Positions 52,156-61,979 of a stretch of 64,000 nucleotides of DNA are shown piece after piece. Made by a program: the position numbers and the translations under genes. Positions within the stretch are counted from its first letter, which is position 1. Every line of letters begins with the position of its first letter. The notes under the pieces were generated by a model. It did not search any database. It was not told where the DNA came from and saw only the letters and a program-made list of their open reading frames with translations. The stretch covers positions 868,001 through 932,000 of the forward strand of contig NZ_JAHBZI010000001.1 in assembly GCF_019635515.1 (NCBI RefSeq), given 5' to 3'. Origin of the DNA: Sphingomonas sp. Lineage in GTDB: Bacteria; Pseudomonadota; Alphaproteobacteria; Sphingomonadales; Sphingomonadaceae.

Positions 52156-52457
52156 CGCTTGTTTGCCCCTTCTTTATCGGCCGCCCTGAATCGGCCGTTG
52201 GCGGGACTATGAAGCGGGTCGCGGGTGATGAAAAGCCGCTTTACCATGAAAGAAGGTTAACAATTAAGCAGTGCGGAAGATCACGGAAAACAAGCTTTTG
52301 CGCCGTTTCGCGGCGGTACGCGAACCGGCGTTGTTAACTTTCTCGCCGCGAGAAAGGCGGCTTGTTGCGGGATCGTATCGCCATTCGCGGGCGATGTGAA
52401 TCGGCCACGGACTCGGTCCGTCGCACGCCCGATTCGCTTGGTCCGATTGCGAATATG
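52156..52457. other. AT-richer intergenic region without a gene
   Basis: No frame is supported here. Inverted repeats are visible: GTTAACAA (52256-52263) with TTGTTAAC (52331-52338), and the hairpin CTTTCTCG-CCG-CGAGAAAG (52338-52356). The promoter of bpt probably lies near 52156-52260. The remaining sequence to 52457 shows nothing I can assign. Confidence 0.5.
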
Positions 52458-52483
52458 AAAGGCTGTGGCGCCGGGGCCACAGC
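52458..52483 (-). terminator. Probable terminator of ilvA
   Basis: On the minus strand GCTGTGGC pairs with GCCACAGC (52462-52469 and 52476-52483), followed by a short CTTTC tail. It lies just past the ilvA stop. Confidence 0.6.
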
Positions 52484-52488
52484 GATTT

Positions 52489-53733
52489 TCAGGCGAGTTC
52501 GACCAGGTTCACTTCATAGTCGGCGCGGCGCAGCGCCGTCATCAGCCGGTCGAGATGCTCGCGGTCGCGGGTCTCGCATTCGACGTCGAGGCTCAGGCCC
52601 TTGGCCGGCAGGTTGGTGAAGATGCGCTGGTGCGAGAGCTCAAGGATGTTGACCGAAAGCTGCTCGAAAATCTGCGCGACCTTGTAGAGCGCACCCGGCC
52701 GGTCCTGCAGGCGGATGCGCAGCCGCGCCATCCGTCCCGAACGGGCGAGGTCGCGCAGCAGCACATAGGCGAGCAGCCGCGGATCGATATTGCCGCCGCA
52801 CAGGACGATGCCGACGGTCTTGCCCTTGAAGCGCTGCGGCTCGCTGAGCAAGGCGGCGAGGCCGGCGGCGCCGGCGCCCTCGACCACCGTCTTCTCGATC
52901 TGGAGCAGCAGGCTCACCGACTCCTCCAGCCGGCGTTCGCTGACCAGCACGATATCGTCGACCAGTGCTTCGACCATCCGCGCGGTGATTCCGCCCGGCT
53001 CCTTGACCGCGATGCCCTCGGCCAGCGTGTCGCCGCCGCATGGCATCTCGGTGTGATGCACGCGATTGTACATCGAGGGGTAGAGCTCAGCCTGTACGCC
53101 GATCACTTCGATGGCGCGGCCTTCGGACTTGGCGACCGTCGCGCAGCCCGAGATCAATCCGCCGCCGCCGATCGGGATCACCAGCGTGTCGATCGCCGGC
53201 ACGTCGGTGAGCATTTCGAGCCCAACCGTGCCCTGGCCGGCGATGATCCGCGGATCGTCGAACGGATGGACGAAGGTGAAGCCCTGTTCCGCCTCCAGCT
53301 CGCGCGAATGGGCATAGGCGGCGTCGAAGGTCTCACCGAACAGGATGACGTTGGCGCCATGCCCCTCGGTCTGCATCACCTTCACCGTTGGCGTGTTCTT
53401 CGGCATCACGATCGTGCTGGGGATGCCGAGCCGGGTGGCGTGATAGGCGAGGCCCTGCGCGTGATTGCCCGCCGATGCCGCGATCACGCCCTTGGCGCGC
53501 GCCGCCTCGTCGAGCTGGAGCAGCGTGTTGAGCGCGCCGCGCTCCTTATAGGCGGCGGTGAACTGAAGGTTCTCGAATTTCAGATAGACGGTCGCGCCGG
53601 TCAGGTCCGACAGCGTCTTGCTGACCAGCGTCGGCGTCCGCACGATCGAGCTGCCGATCCGGTCATAGGCCGCGCGGACATCGTCGATGGATACGGGAAG
53701 CTGCGCGTCTGCGCTGATTGTCTTGGTCGCCAT
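52489..53733 (-). CDS. ilvA: Threonine ammonia-lyase
   Basis: PLP-dependent enzyme of 414 residues that deaminates threonine to 2-oxobutyrate for isoleucine synthesis or catabolism. The PLP Lys is in AAYKERGALNTL near residue 62. ASAGNHAQGLAYHA near 85 and the Gly-rich phosphate loop PIGGGGLISG near 190 follow. A C-terminal ACT-like domain begins near 335 (RLQDRPGALYKVAQIFEQLSV), shorter than the double regulatory domain of the E. coli biosynthetic enzyme. It resembles the medium-length ilvA/tdcB-type group. Divergent from the amidohydrolase gene. Confidence 0.93.
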   Translation of the reverse strand: MATKTISADAQLPVSIDDVRAAYDRIGSSIVRTPTLVSKTLSDLTGATVYLKFENLQFTAAYKERGALNTLLQLDEAARAKGVIAASAGNHAQGLAYHATRLGIPSTIVMPKNTPTVKVMQTEGHGANVILFGETFDAAYAHSRELEAEQGFTFVHPFDDPRIIAGQGTVGLEMLTDVPAIDTLVIPIGGGGLISGCATVAKSEGRAIEVIGVQAELYPSMYNRVHHTEMPCGGDTLAEGIAVKEPGGITARMVEALVDDIVLVSERRLEESVSLLLQIEKTVVEGAGAAGLAALLSEPQRFKGKTVGIVLCGGNIDPRLLAYVLLRDLARSGRMARLRIRLQDRPGALYKVAQIFEQLSVNILELSHQRIFTNLPAKGLSLDVECETRDREHLDRLMTALRRADYEVNLVELA

Positions 53734-53790
53734 GATGACGGCGGCCTAGACCATCTGGCGCAACGGGGAAACACCTCCTATCGCTTGGGC

Positions 53791-55443
53791 ATGACCAAGC
53801 TGATCTCGCGCCTGATCGCAGCCTTCGCTCTGTTCCTCGCTCCGATGGCGCATGCCGATGGGCTGATCGACAATGTCAACGGCATCACTCTCGACGAAAA
53901 GGGCGAGGTCGTCCGCTTCACCGGCATCCTGTTCGCGCGCGACGGCAAGGTCAGCGCGCTGTTGAAGCGCGGGGACAAGCGCCCCAAAAAGCCCGAATGG
54001 AAGATCGACATGGCCGGCAAGACGCTCGTGCCGGGAATGATCGACGGGCACGGGCACGTCATGGGGCTTGGCGATCAACTGCTCCGGCTCGACCTTTCGG
54101 CGACCACGTCGCTGGAAGAGGCGCTCGGCAAGATCCGCGACTATGCCGCGGCCAATCCCAACAAATGGATCCTCGGCGGCGGCTGGAATCAAGAGAAATG
54201 GCGCCTCGGCCGCTTCCCGACCGCCGCCGAACTCGACAGCGCCGTCGCCGATCGTCCGGTCTGGCTCGAACGCGTCGATGGCCATGCCGGCTGGGCTAAC
54301 AGCCGCGCGATCGAGCTGGCCGGGATCGGCGCCCCGACCACGGATCCGAGTGGCGGCCGCATCGAGCGCGATGCCAAGGGGGCGCCGTCTGGCGTTCTGG
54401 TCGATGGCGCGATGAACCTGCTGACCAAGGCGATTCCGCAGCCGACCCCGCGCGAGCGCAACGCCGCCTTCCTCGCCGCGCAGGAGCGATTGCTGTCGCT
54501 TGGCATCACCGCCTCGGCGGATATGGGCACCACGGTCCAGGATTGGCTGACCTATCGCCGGATGGGCGATCTCGGCCTGCTCAAGATGCGGATCATGTCC
54601 TATGGCAGCGGCGTCGAGACGGCGCTCGCCGTGGCCGGGCAGGAGCCGACGCCGTGGCTCTACGGCGATCGGCTGCGAATGGGCGGGATCAAGCTCTATG
54701 CCGATGGCGCGCTGGGCAGCCGCGGCGCCTGGCTCAAGGCGGATTATGCCGATGCGCCGGGGCAGAAGGGGTTGGGCTTCCTCTCCGACGATCAACTGCT
54801 CAATATGATGATCCGCGGGGCGATGGACAATTTCCAGATCGCCGTCCACGCCATCGGCGACCGTGCCAACCAGCAGGTTCTGGACGCCATCGAAATCCTC
54901 TCCGACACCTATAAGGGCGACCGCCGCTGGCGCATCGAACACGCCCAGATCGTCGATCCGAAAGACCTTCCGCGCTTTGGCAAGTTCGGAACGATCGCCT
55001 CGATGCAGCCTGTCCACCAGACCAGCGACCGGACGATGGCCGAGGCGCGGCTGGGCCCGGACCGGCTCAAGGGCGCCTATGCCTGGCGGACGATGCTGCA
55101 GAACGGCGCGAAGCTGGCGTTCGGCTCCGATTTCCCGGTCGAGAGCCCCGATCCCTGGGCGGGCTGGGCGGCGAGCTTCACGCGGATGGACGCGCAGGCG
55201 CAGCCCTATGGCGGCTGGCGCCCCGAAGAGGCGGTGACTCGTGAACAGGGTTGGGCGGGTTTCACGACGGGCGCGGCCTATGCCGGATTCGCCGAGACCA
55301 TGATCGGCCGCCTCGGCCCCGGCATGAAGGCCGACTTCCTGATCCTCGACCGCGACCCGCTGCTCGCCTCACCCACCGATCTGCGCGCGACGCAGGTGTT
55401 GGAGACCTGGGTCAACGCCCAGCGGGCCTGGCGCAGGAAATAG
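53791..55443 (+). CDS. Secreted amidohydrolase family 3 protein (YtcJ-like)
   Basis: A 550-residue metal-dependent hydrolase. A signal peptide covers about residues 1-22 (ending AHAD). The metal motif VPGMIDGHGHVMGLG is near residue 87, GGGWNQEKW near 130, and VHAIGDRANQQVLDAI near 350. The conserved AFGSDFPVESPDPW near 445 contains the terminal metal Asp. This is the composite domain of YtcJ/exoenzyme-regulatory AepA-like proteins. Substrate unknown. The very long frame upstream of 53791 is antisense to ilvA and is not coding. Confidence 0.88.
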   Translation: MTKLISRLIAAFALFLAPMAHADGLIDNVNGITLDEKGEVVRFTGILFARDGKVSALLKRGDKRPKKPEWKIDMAGKTLVPGMIDGHGHVMGLGDQLLRLDLSATTSLEEALGKIRDYAAANPNKWILGGGWNQEKWRLGRFPTAAELDSAVADRPVWLERVDGHAGWANSRAIELAGIGAPTTDPSGGRIERDAKGAPSGVLVDGAMNLLTKAIPQPTPRERNAAFLAAQERLLSLGITASADMGTTVQDWLTYRRMGDLGLLKMRIMSYGSGVETALAVAGQEPTPWLYGDRLRMGGIKLYADGALGSRGAWLKADYADAPGQKGLGFLSDDQLLNMMIRGAMDNFQIAVHAIGDRANQQVLDAIEILSDTYKGDRRWRIEHAQIVDPKDLPRFGKFGTIASMQPVHQTSDRTMAEARLGPDRLKGAYAWRTMLQNGAKLAFGSDFPVESPDPWAGWAASFTRMDAQAQPYGGWRPEEAVTREQGWAGFTTGAAYAGFAETMIGRLGPGMKADFLILDRDPLLASPTDLRATQVLETWVNAQRAWRRK

Positions 55444-55581
55444 CGTTTCGCCGGCGATTCCGCCCGGCAGCCGGGCCATTCGTGGCATCTGGCGGGCGTG
55501 ACGGCGCAAGAATCTTGCGGCCTGCCATGCCGGGCGCGAGATGTGGTGCACTTCATCGCGCGAAAGGTTATGCTGGTGGCT

Positions 55582-57213
55582 ATGAACGACCGTCGAGTAT
55601 CCGCTTCGCCTTCGTCTTCTCTGTACACGCGCCGCAGCACGCTCGCGATGCTGTCCTCGACCGCGATGCTCGCCGCGTGCAGCAGCGGTGGTAGCACTGG
55701 CGGTGGCGGGCCGGCGCCCACGCCGACGCCGACCCCTACGCCGACTGCGACGCCCACCCCCACCACGGGGCCGGCATGGTTCAGCTACGGTCGCGATGCG
55801 CAACACACCGGCGTGAGCGCGATCGCGTCGCAGGATCTCGGCCGCATCAGCTGGTCGTCGGCGGTGGACTTGGCGCCGCAATACACGCCGTCCGGCGCGC
55901 TGCTCACCCATTACGGCTCACCGGTCGTCACCACCAACAACACCATCGTCATCCCGGTGAAGACCACCGCCACCGGCGGCTTCCGCGTCGAAGGCCGCAA
56001 CGGCGCGACCGGCGCGGTCATCTGGCAGACCGCCACCGATTATGTGATGCCGCCGCGCAACTGGCTGCCGCCCTATAATGTGCTGCTCACGCCGCAGGGC
56101 CGCCTCTATGCGCCGGGCAGCGGCGGCAAGCTGCTGATGCGTGCCGATGCGGACGCCGCCGCAGGCACCTTCGTTACGCACGTCTTCTACGGAGCGGCGA
56201 CGTACAACGCCAATGCCGCGGCGTTCGATGCCACCGTGTTCATCAACACCCCGCTCACCGCCGATGCCGCAGGTAACATCTTCTTCGGTTTTGTGGTGAC
56301 CGGCACGAATCCGGCCGGACTGGTCAGCGGCATCGCCCGCGTCGCGCCCGACGGCACGGGAACCTGGGTCAGCGTCGCTACCGCCGCCGGCGACCCCACC
56401 GTCGTCAAGCCGGTGATGAATTGCGCGCCCGCGCTCTCGCCCGATGGCGCCACGGTCTATATCGCGGTCAACCGGGGCTCGACCACCGCAACGCAGAACG
56501 GCTTCCTGCTCGCGCTCAACAGCACCACGCTGGCGACCCGTGCCGCCGCCCCGCTCAACGATCCCAACACCGGCGGCCGAGCCCGCCTGAGCGACGACGG
56601 CACCGCCTCGCCGGTGGTCGGCCCAGATGGCCGCGTGTTCTACGGCGTGCTGGAGACGACCTTTCCGACGCACAATGCGCGCGGCTGGCTGCTCCAGTTC
56701 GATGCCCTGCTCAATCCGGTCGGCGTTCCGGGCAGCTTCGGATGGGACGTGTCGCCCAGCGTCATCCCCGCCTCGATGGTGCCATCCTATACTGGCACAT
56801 CGACCTATCTGCTCGCGCAGAAATATAACAATTACGCCGGCGTCGGCACCGGTGACGGGCTCAACCGGCTCGCCATCGTCGATCCGCGCGGAAGCCAGGC
56901 CGACCCGATCGTGCCGGCCGTGCAGGTGATGCGTGAAGTGCTGACGATCGTCGGGCCAACGCTCGACGGCACCACCGCCAATTCGCGTCGCGAATGGTGC
57001 ATCAACACCATGGCCGCCGATCCGCTGCGCCGCTCGATCCTCGCCAATAACGAGGATGGCGTGCTGTATCGCTGGGATATGGCCACGAACACGCTGTCGC
57101 AGAGCGTGCGACTCAACACCGGCCTGGGTCAGGCCTATACGCCGACGCTGGTTGGCGCCGATGGCGCGGTCTACGCGATCAGCAACGGCACCCTCTACTC
57201 GATCCGCGCCTGA
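55582..57213 (+). CDS. Putative lipoprotein with PQQ-like beta-propeller
   Basis: A 543-residue secreted protein. The signal carries a lipobox (STAMLAAC) with the lipidated Cys near residue 29. A Thr-Pro repeat linker, (PT)n, follows at about residues 40-62. The remainder is built of propeller-like repeats (WFSYGRDAQHTG; GATGAVIWQT; PALSPDGATVYIAV; SPVVGPDGRVFYGV; LYSIRA), a pattern shared with PQQ-binding and BamB-like repeats. ATG 55582 or 55570 are both plausible starts. It faces the di-heme peroxidase gene with stops 12 bases apart. Ligand and role unknown. Confidence 0.8.
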   Translation: MNDRRVSASPSSSLYTRRSTLAMLSSTAMLAACSSGGSTGGGGPAPTPTPTPTPTATPTPTTGPAWFSYGRDAQHTGVSAIASQDLGRISWSSAVDLAPQYTPSGALLTHYGSPVVTTNNTIVIPVKTTATGGFRVEGRNGATGAVIWQTATDYVMPPRNWLPPYNVLLTPQGRLYAPGSGGKLLMRADADAAAGTFVTHVFYGAATYNANAAAFDATVFINTPLTADAAGNIFFGFVVTGTNPAGLVSGIARVAPDGTGTWVSVATAAGDPTVVKPVMNCAPALSPDGATVYIAVNRGSTTATQNGFLLALNSTTLATRAAAPLNDPNTGGRARLSDDGTASPVVGPDGRVFYGVLETTFPTHNARGWLLQFDALLNPVGVPGSFGWDVSPSVIPASMVPSYTGTSTYLLAQKYNNYAGVGTGDGLNRLAIVDPRGSQADPIVPAVQVMREVLTIVGPTLDGTTANSRREWCINTMAADPLRRSILANNEDGVLYRWDMATNTLSQSVRLNTGLGQAYTPTLVGADGAVYAISNGTLYSIRA

Positions 57214-57225
57214 TTGCCGCCGCCG

Positions 57226-58380
57226 TCAGCGGCGGAACGGATCGCTGAAGCGCGGATCCTTGATCAGCGCGTCGTCGTTCAGCGTCATCAGGAAGGCGAC
57301 CAGCGCGGCCTTGTCCGCCGCGCTGAGGTTCAGCCGCCGCGGCGCGCGACCCTCGCGCAGGCGATGGTCGAGCGCCGGACCGTCCTGCACGCCATGATCG
57401 TAGAATTCGACCACCTCCGCCAGCGTCTGGAAGCGGCCGTCGTGCATATACGGGCCGGTCAGGCCGACGCTGCGCAGCGATGGCGCCTTGAACAGGCGCT
57501 TCTCGCCGGCATCGAGACCGTTGCTCCCCGAATCCGCGGCCAGCGCGAATGTCGGCGGCAGGTGACATGAGGAGCAATTCGCGCCGCCTTGGGCTGCGCT
57601 GGTCATGAACAAATGCCGCCCGCGATTCTCCGCCGCGGTGAAGTTCGGCAGATCCCTGTCCAGCGCGCGGTTCGGTGCGGTGGGGGAGAAGACCCGCGCA
57701 TAACCCTGATCCCAGCGGCTTGAGCTTGAGATCATCGCGCGGAGGAACTGGGCGAGCGCCTGCTGAATGCGCGGCTCGGTGATCGCGGGGCTGCCGAACG
57801 CCCAGGCGAAGAGATCGGGATAGAGTTCGGTCGCGGCCATCTTCCGCATCAGCGCGTCGAGCCCGCCGGCGGGGCCGCCCCATCCCAACTCGATCAGGCT
57901 GTGGAGCGGATGGCTCGCCTGCGCCTCGACGCTGGCGGCGCGCCGGTCCCAGAAAGTGGTGCCGGGCTGCCAATAGCGGAGATTGCCGAGCCGCATCGCG
58001 TGGAAATCGGTGATCGCGGCGGTGCTGATCCCGTTGCTGAAGCGCATCGGATCGGTGAAGCCGAACCGCTGCTGATGGCACGACGCGCACGAAGCGTGAT
58101 TGTTGGTGCTCAGCCGCAGATCGTAGAACAACACCCGCCCAAGCGTCGCCACGCGATTATTTACGGCGTTGGTCGCCGGGCTGTTGTCCAGCGCCTTAAC
58201 CGTCGCGTCGAAATAGGCGGGCAGGCGGGGATTGGCATAATCGGCGACATTGGCGAAATCGATGGTGGTCAGCCTGGCGACGCCCGCCGGGGTGACCGGA
58301 GATTTGCTCCCGCCGCCGCACGATGCCAGCGCCAGCGTCAGGGCGCTCGCCGCAGCCAGGATCATGTTTCCCCGGCGCAT
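57226..58380 (-). CDS. Di-heme cytochrome c peroxidase / MauG family lipoprotein
   Basis: A 384-residue periplasmic di-heme protein. The signal ends in a lipobox, LALASC, near residue 21. Heme sites are CASCH near residue 103 and CSSCH near 275. HHPLHS-type and MHDGRF (near 320) elements provide candidate distal ligands and the calcium-loop region. The protein ends at the family's AFLMTLNDD helix. It may reduce peroxide or oxidise a partner protein in MauG fashion. An in-frame ATG at 58365 with GGGGAAAC upstream may be the true start. Confidence 0.88.
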   Translation of the reverse strand: MRRGNMILAAASALTLALASCGGGSKSPVTPAGVARLTTIDFANVADYANPRLPAYFDATVKALDNSPATNAVNNRVATLGRVLFYDLRLSTNNHASCASCHQQRFGFTDPMRFSNGISTAAITDFHAMRLGNLRYWQPGTTFWDRRAASVEAQASHPLHSLIELGWGGPAGGLDALMRKMAATELYPDLFAWAFGSPAITEPRIQQALAQFLRAMISSSSRWDQGYARVFSPTAPNRALDRDLPNFTAAENRGRHLFMTSAAQGGANCSSCHLPPTFALAADSGSNGLDAGEKRLFKAPSLRSVGLTGPYMHDGRFQTLAEVVEFYDHGVQDGPALDHRLREGRAPRRLNLSAADKAALVAFLMTLNDDALIKDPRFSDPFRR

Positions 58381-58383
58381 CGT

Positions 58384-58506
58384 TCAGGCCACGCCCATGC
58401 CGCGTGTGGCATTGCGCGGGGTCGCGAGCTCTTCCGGCGACATATAATCGGCAAGGGTGGCGGCCTTATGGAAAGGCCGGGTCTCGATCCTGTTCGTGAA
58501 CGCCAT
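58384..58506 (-). CDS. Candidate 40-residue ORF upstream of the di-heme peroxidase
   Basis: The frame MAFTNRIETRPFHKAATLADY... ends three bases before the peroxidase ATG. Start codons at 58545, 58527 and 58506 are all in frame. None has a convincing ribosome site. The product is basic and lacks a signal. It could be a leader peptide or not coding at all. Confidence 0.3.
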   Translation of the reverse strand: MAFTNRIETRPFHKAATLADYMSPEELATPRNATRGMGVA

Positions 58507-58604
58507 CACCCGCATCGCCTGTCTCATTTGCCGAGCTTGCCGCATTTGGCGGCTCAGCGGAACGACGAACCAGCAACTATTTGCGCGGGATACCGCGCGC
58601 CAAC

Positions 58605-58638
58605 GAAAAGAGCCGCGGCCCCTTGCGGAACCGCGGCC
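58605..58638 (-). terminator. Rho-independent terminator of ctrA
   Basis: On the minus strand GCCGCGG pairs with CCGCGGC (58631-58637 and 58612-58618) and is followed by TCTTTTC. It lies 25 bases past the ctrA stop. Confidence 0.8.
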
Positions 58639-58662
58639 CTCAGCCCCCGCTGTATTTCGTGG

Positions 58663-59370
<708 letters not shown>

Positions 59371-59427
59371 GCCAGTTCCCCTTGCCCACCGAACGCTTTC
59401 CACCCTCATGGCGGGGTCGTCCTGAGC

Positions 59428-59546
59428 GATTCATTAACCTAAAGCTGTCTGAAGGCAAAAGGTTAATTTCTTCCTAACCCGCAGAAATCCACGAGTCGTG
59501 GGAAACCACGTAACTGGAGGACTCGGATTCGTTACGGAGTCGAGTC
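59428..59546. promoter_or_regulatory. Cluster of six GANTC methylation sites upstream of ctrA
   Basis: GANTC occurs at 59428, 59493, 59520, 59526, 59537 and 59542 (start positions), four of them within 27 bases. GANTC is the target of the cell-cycle methyltransferase CcrM, and in Caulobacter the methylation state of such a site tunes the ctrA promoter. Chance expectation in 120 bases is below one. Confidence 0.75.
59463..59478. promoter_or_regulatory. Candidate CtrA binding box upstream of ctrA
   Basis: TTAA-TTTCTTC-CTAAC matches the CtrA consensus TTAA-N7-TTAAC with one mismatch. Its position 93 bases from the start codon suggests autoregulation. Confidence 0.55.
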
Positions 59547-59568
59547 ACTTAATGGGTTTGCTGTACCG

Positions 59569-60480
59569 TCAGTGCGCATCGGCGCACAATCGCCTGAGAC
59601 GATCTGAGAGAAACGCGATCAGCGTTTCGACACGCGCCGGGCGCAGCGTGCCGGGCGGCGTGACCAGATGGAGCCCGGCCGCGCCCGCCGACCATTCTGC
59701 AAGCACGGCTTCGAGCCGGCCGGCGGCAATGTCCTGATCGACGATGAAGCCGGGCAATACCGCGACTCCGAGGCCGGCGCGCAACGCCGGCAGCATCGCC
59801 TCGCCATTGTCGGTACGCAGCGGTCCCTGGACGCGCACCGACGCTTCCTCGCCGCCCGCCCTGCGGAAGCGCCAGACATCGGGGTTGGCGAGGTTGGCAT
59901 AAGTGAAGCAGGCGTGGCCGCTGAGATCGGCGGGGTGGCGCGGACGGCCATGCTTGTCGAAATAAGCGGGCGCGGCGACGATATGGGCAGTGACCGCACC
60001 CAAGCGGCGCGCGCGCAGCGAAGAATCCGGCAGCTCCGCAATCCGGATCGCGACGTCGACGCCCTCGGCGACGATATCGATGCGGGCGTCGGACAGGCGC
60101 AGGTCGATCTGGATGCCGGGATGGTCGCCAAGGAACTCGGCCAGCAGCGGCCCAAGATGCTTGATCCCGAAGGTCAGCGGTGCCGCCATGCGCACCAGCC
60201 CGGCGGGTGCGCTGGCGGATTCGAATGCAGCTTCCTCGGCGGCTTCGCCCTCCGCGCGGATGCGCTGGGCGTGATCGGCAAGCGCCCGGCCGCTGTCGGT
60301 GAGGGTCAGGCGGCGCGAGGTGCGGTGGAAGAGGGTGGTGCCGAGCCGCGCTTCCAGCCGGCTGATCGCCTTTGAGACGGTCGCCTTGGACACGCTGAGC
60401 GCATCGGCGGCGGCACTGAACGAGCGATGCTCGACGACGGCGGCGAACACCGCCCATGCTTCGAAATCAGGCAGCTTCAT
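59569..60480 (-). CDS. LysR family transcriptional regulator
   Basis: A 303-residue LysR-type regulator. The N-terminal helix-turn-helix is FAAVVEHRSFSAAADALSVSKATVSKAISRLEARLG with FHRTSRRLTLTD after it (residues about 11-60; the recognition part is SKATVSKAISRLE). A C-terminal effector domain follows from about residue 88. The start at 60480 (MKLPDFEAW) is chosen because a start 21 bases upstream adds residues not seen in the family. It is divergent from the pirin gene, and control of pirin and wrbA is expected. The effector is unknown, perhaps redox related given those targets. Confidence 0.92.
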   Translation of the reverse strand: MKLPDFEAWAVFAAVVEHRSFSAAADALSVSKATVSKAISRLEARLGTTLFHRTSRRLTLTDSGRALADHAQRIRAEGEAAEEAAFESASAPAGLVRMAAPLTFGIKHLGPLLAEFLGDHPGIQIDLRLSDARIDIVAEGVDVAIRIAELPDSSLRARRLGAVTAHIVAAPAYFDKHGRPRHPADLSGHACFTYANLANPDVWRFRRAGGEEASVRVQGPLRTDNGEAMLPALRAGLGVAVLPGFIVDQDIAAGRLEAVLAEWSAGAAGLHLVTPPGTLRPARVETLIAFLSDRLRRLCADAH

Positions 60481-60483
60481 CGC

Positions 60484-60498
60484 GAAACAATCCGTTTC
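60484..60498. promoter_or_regulatory. Inverted repeat in the lysR-pirin intergenic region
   Basis: GAAAC-AATCC-GTTTC, with a further GTTTC at 60503-60507, lies four bases from the lysR start codon. It is a candidate LysR autoregulatory site, although the classical T-N11-A box is not exact. Confidence 0.4.
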
Positions 60499-60565
60499 CA
60501 ATGTTTCTATTTATGCGCTGATACATCCTCCTATCTCGGGGTTCAAGAAATGAAAGGTCATCACC

Positions 60566-61309
60566 ATGATCGACACGCAGACCAAACCGAAGATTGATCG
60601 CCGCACCTTTGAAACCCTCGGCCATGCCGATCACGGCTGGCTCAATGCGCGGCATCATTTCAGCTTCGCCAATTATCATGATCCCAGGCGCATGGGTTGG
60701 GGCTCGATCCGGGTTTGGAACGACGACGAGATCGCCGCCAATTCCGGTTTCCCGCCGCATCCGCATCAGGACATGGAGATCATCACCTATGTCCGCACCG
60801 GCGCGATCACCCATCAGGATTCGATGGGCAACAAGGGCCGCACCGGTGCGGGCGACGTTCAGGTGATGAGCGCGGGGACCGGCGTTCGCCATGCCGAGTA
60901 CAACCTCGAGCCGGAGACGACGACGCTCTTCCAGATCTGGATCCTGCCGCGCGAGCGTGGCGGACAACCCAGCTGGGGCGCCAAGCCGTTTCCGAAGGGC
61001 GATCGCGGCGGCAGGTTCGTCACGCTCGCCAGCGGCTTTGCTGGCGATGACGATGCCCTGCCGATCCGTGCCGACGCCCGCGTGCTCGGCGCGTCGCTGA
61101 AGGCCGGCGAGCGTGTCACGTACGAAGTGGGGGAGGGGCGGCACGCCTATCTCGTTCCCGCGGTGGGCGTGATCGAGCTCGATCCCGGATCGGAGTCCGG
61201 AGTCGGCGCCCAGCGGATCGACGCCCGCGACGGCGTCGCGCTGTCGGGCGGCAGCTACACGATCACCGCGATCGAGGATGCCGAGATCGTCCTCGTCGAC
61301 GCCGACTAA
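60566..61309 (+). CDS. Pirin family protein
   Basis: A 247-residue bicupin of the pirin group, some of which have quercetin dioxygenase activity and others act as redox-sensing partners. Metal ligands are visible in [15 protein letters not shown] near residue 65 and in [11 protein letters not shown] near 108 (His and Glu). The second cupin ends with [36 protein letters not shown] precedes the ATG. It is adjacent to wrbA, a common pairing in proteobacteria, under the divergent LysR regulator. Confidence 0.92.
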   Translation: MIDTQTKPKIDRRTFETLGHADHGWLNARHHFSFANYHDPRRMGWGSIRVWNDDEIAANSGFPPHPHQDMEIITYVRTGAITHQDSMGNKGRTGAGDVQVMSAGTGVRHAEYNLEPETTTLFQIWILPRERGGQPSWGAKPFPKGDRGGRFVTLASGFAGDDDALPIRADARVLGASLKAGERVTYEVGEGRHAYLVPAVGVIELDPGSESGVGAQRIDARDGVALSGGSYTITAIEDAEIVLVDAD

Positions 61310-61376
61310 GACCCCCCGTCCGCCGCGCTTTTCCCTGGGGCGCGGCGGACACCCCCGATCTGCAAGGAATTCCCAA

Positions 61377-61979
61377 ATGTCCAAGGTCCTCGTTCTCTAT
61401 TATTCTTCCTACGGTCATATGGAGCAGATGGCCGATGCCGTTGCCGATGGCGCGCGCTCTGCCGGCGCGGAGGTCGATATCCGCCGCGTGCCCGAGACCG
61501 CGCCGCCGGAAGTCGTCGCGGCCGCGCATTTCAAGGCGGACAGCGCGCACCCGGTGATCGAGAGCCCTGACGCGCTCAAGGACTATGACGCGATCATCGT
61601 CGGCGCGCCGACGCGGTTCGGTCGGATGGCGAGCCAGATGGCGAGCTTCTGGGACACGGCCGGCGGGCTGTGGATGAGCGGCGCGCTGCACGGCAAGGTC
61701 GGCGGTGCCTTCACTTCGACCGCAACCCAGCATGGCGGACAGGAGACGACGCTGTTCAGCATCATCACCAACCTGCTCCATTTCGGCATCACCATCGTCG
61801 GCCTCGATTATGGTCATCAGGGCCAGATGGCGGTGGACGAGGTGGTCGGCGGCGCCCCCTATGGCGCGACCACCGTGGCGGGCGGCGACGGCAGCCGCCA
61901 GCCGAGCCCGATCGACCTGGACGGTGCGCGCTATCAGGGCCGCCGGATCGCGGAGATCGCGGCCAAGCTCTCCGCCTGA
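61377..61979 (+). CDS. wrbA: NAD(P)H:quinone oxidoreductase WrbA
   Basis: Flavodoxin-like enzyme of 200 residues that reduces quinones by two electrons with FMN. The FMN loop [20 protein letters not shown] is at residues 7-26, [18 protein letters not shown] near 78 and [15 protein letters not shown] near 115 (FMN and active site). [10 protein letters not shown] near 145 completes the signature. The ATG has AAGGAA upstream and lies 67 bases after pirin, so the two are probably cotranscribed and used in oxidative stress. Confidence 0.94.
   Translation: MSKVLVLYYSSYGHMEQMADAVADGARSAGAEVDIRRVPETAPPEVVAAAHFKADSAHPVIESPDALKDYDAIIVGAPTRFGRMASQMASFWDTAGGLWMSGALHGKVGGAFTSTATQHGGQETTLFSIITNLLHFGITIVGLDYGHQGQMAVDEVVGGAPYGATTVAGGDGSRQPSPIDLDGARYQGRRIAEIAAKLSA

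Noticed and set aside
52256..52338. Possible CtrA or phage-type operator at the GTTAACAA/TTGTTAAC pair
   Set aside because: The spacing of TTAA elements does not match TTAA-N7-TTAAC and the arms are 67 bases apart, so it is listed only as an intergenic inverted repeat.
52465..53790. Plus-strand frame extending the amidohydrolase by about 440 codons
   Set aside because: It is the antisense shadow of ilvA. The amidohydrolase signal peptide starts at 53791.
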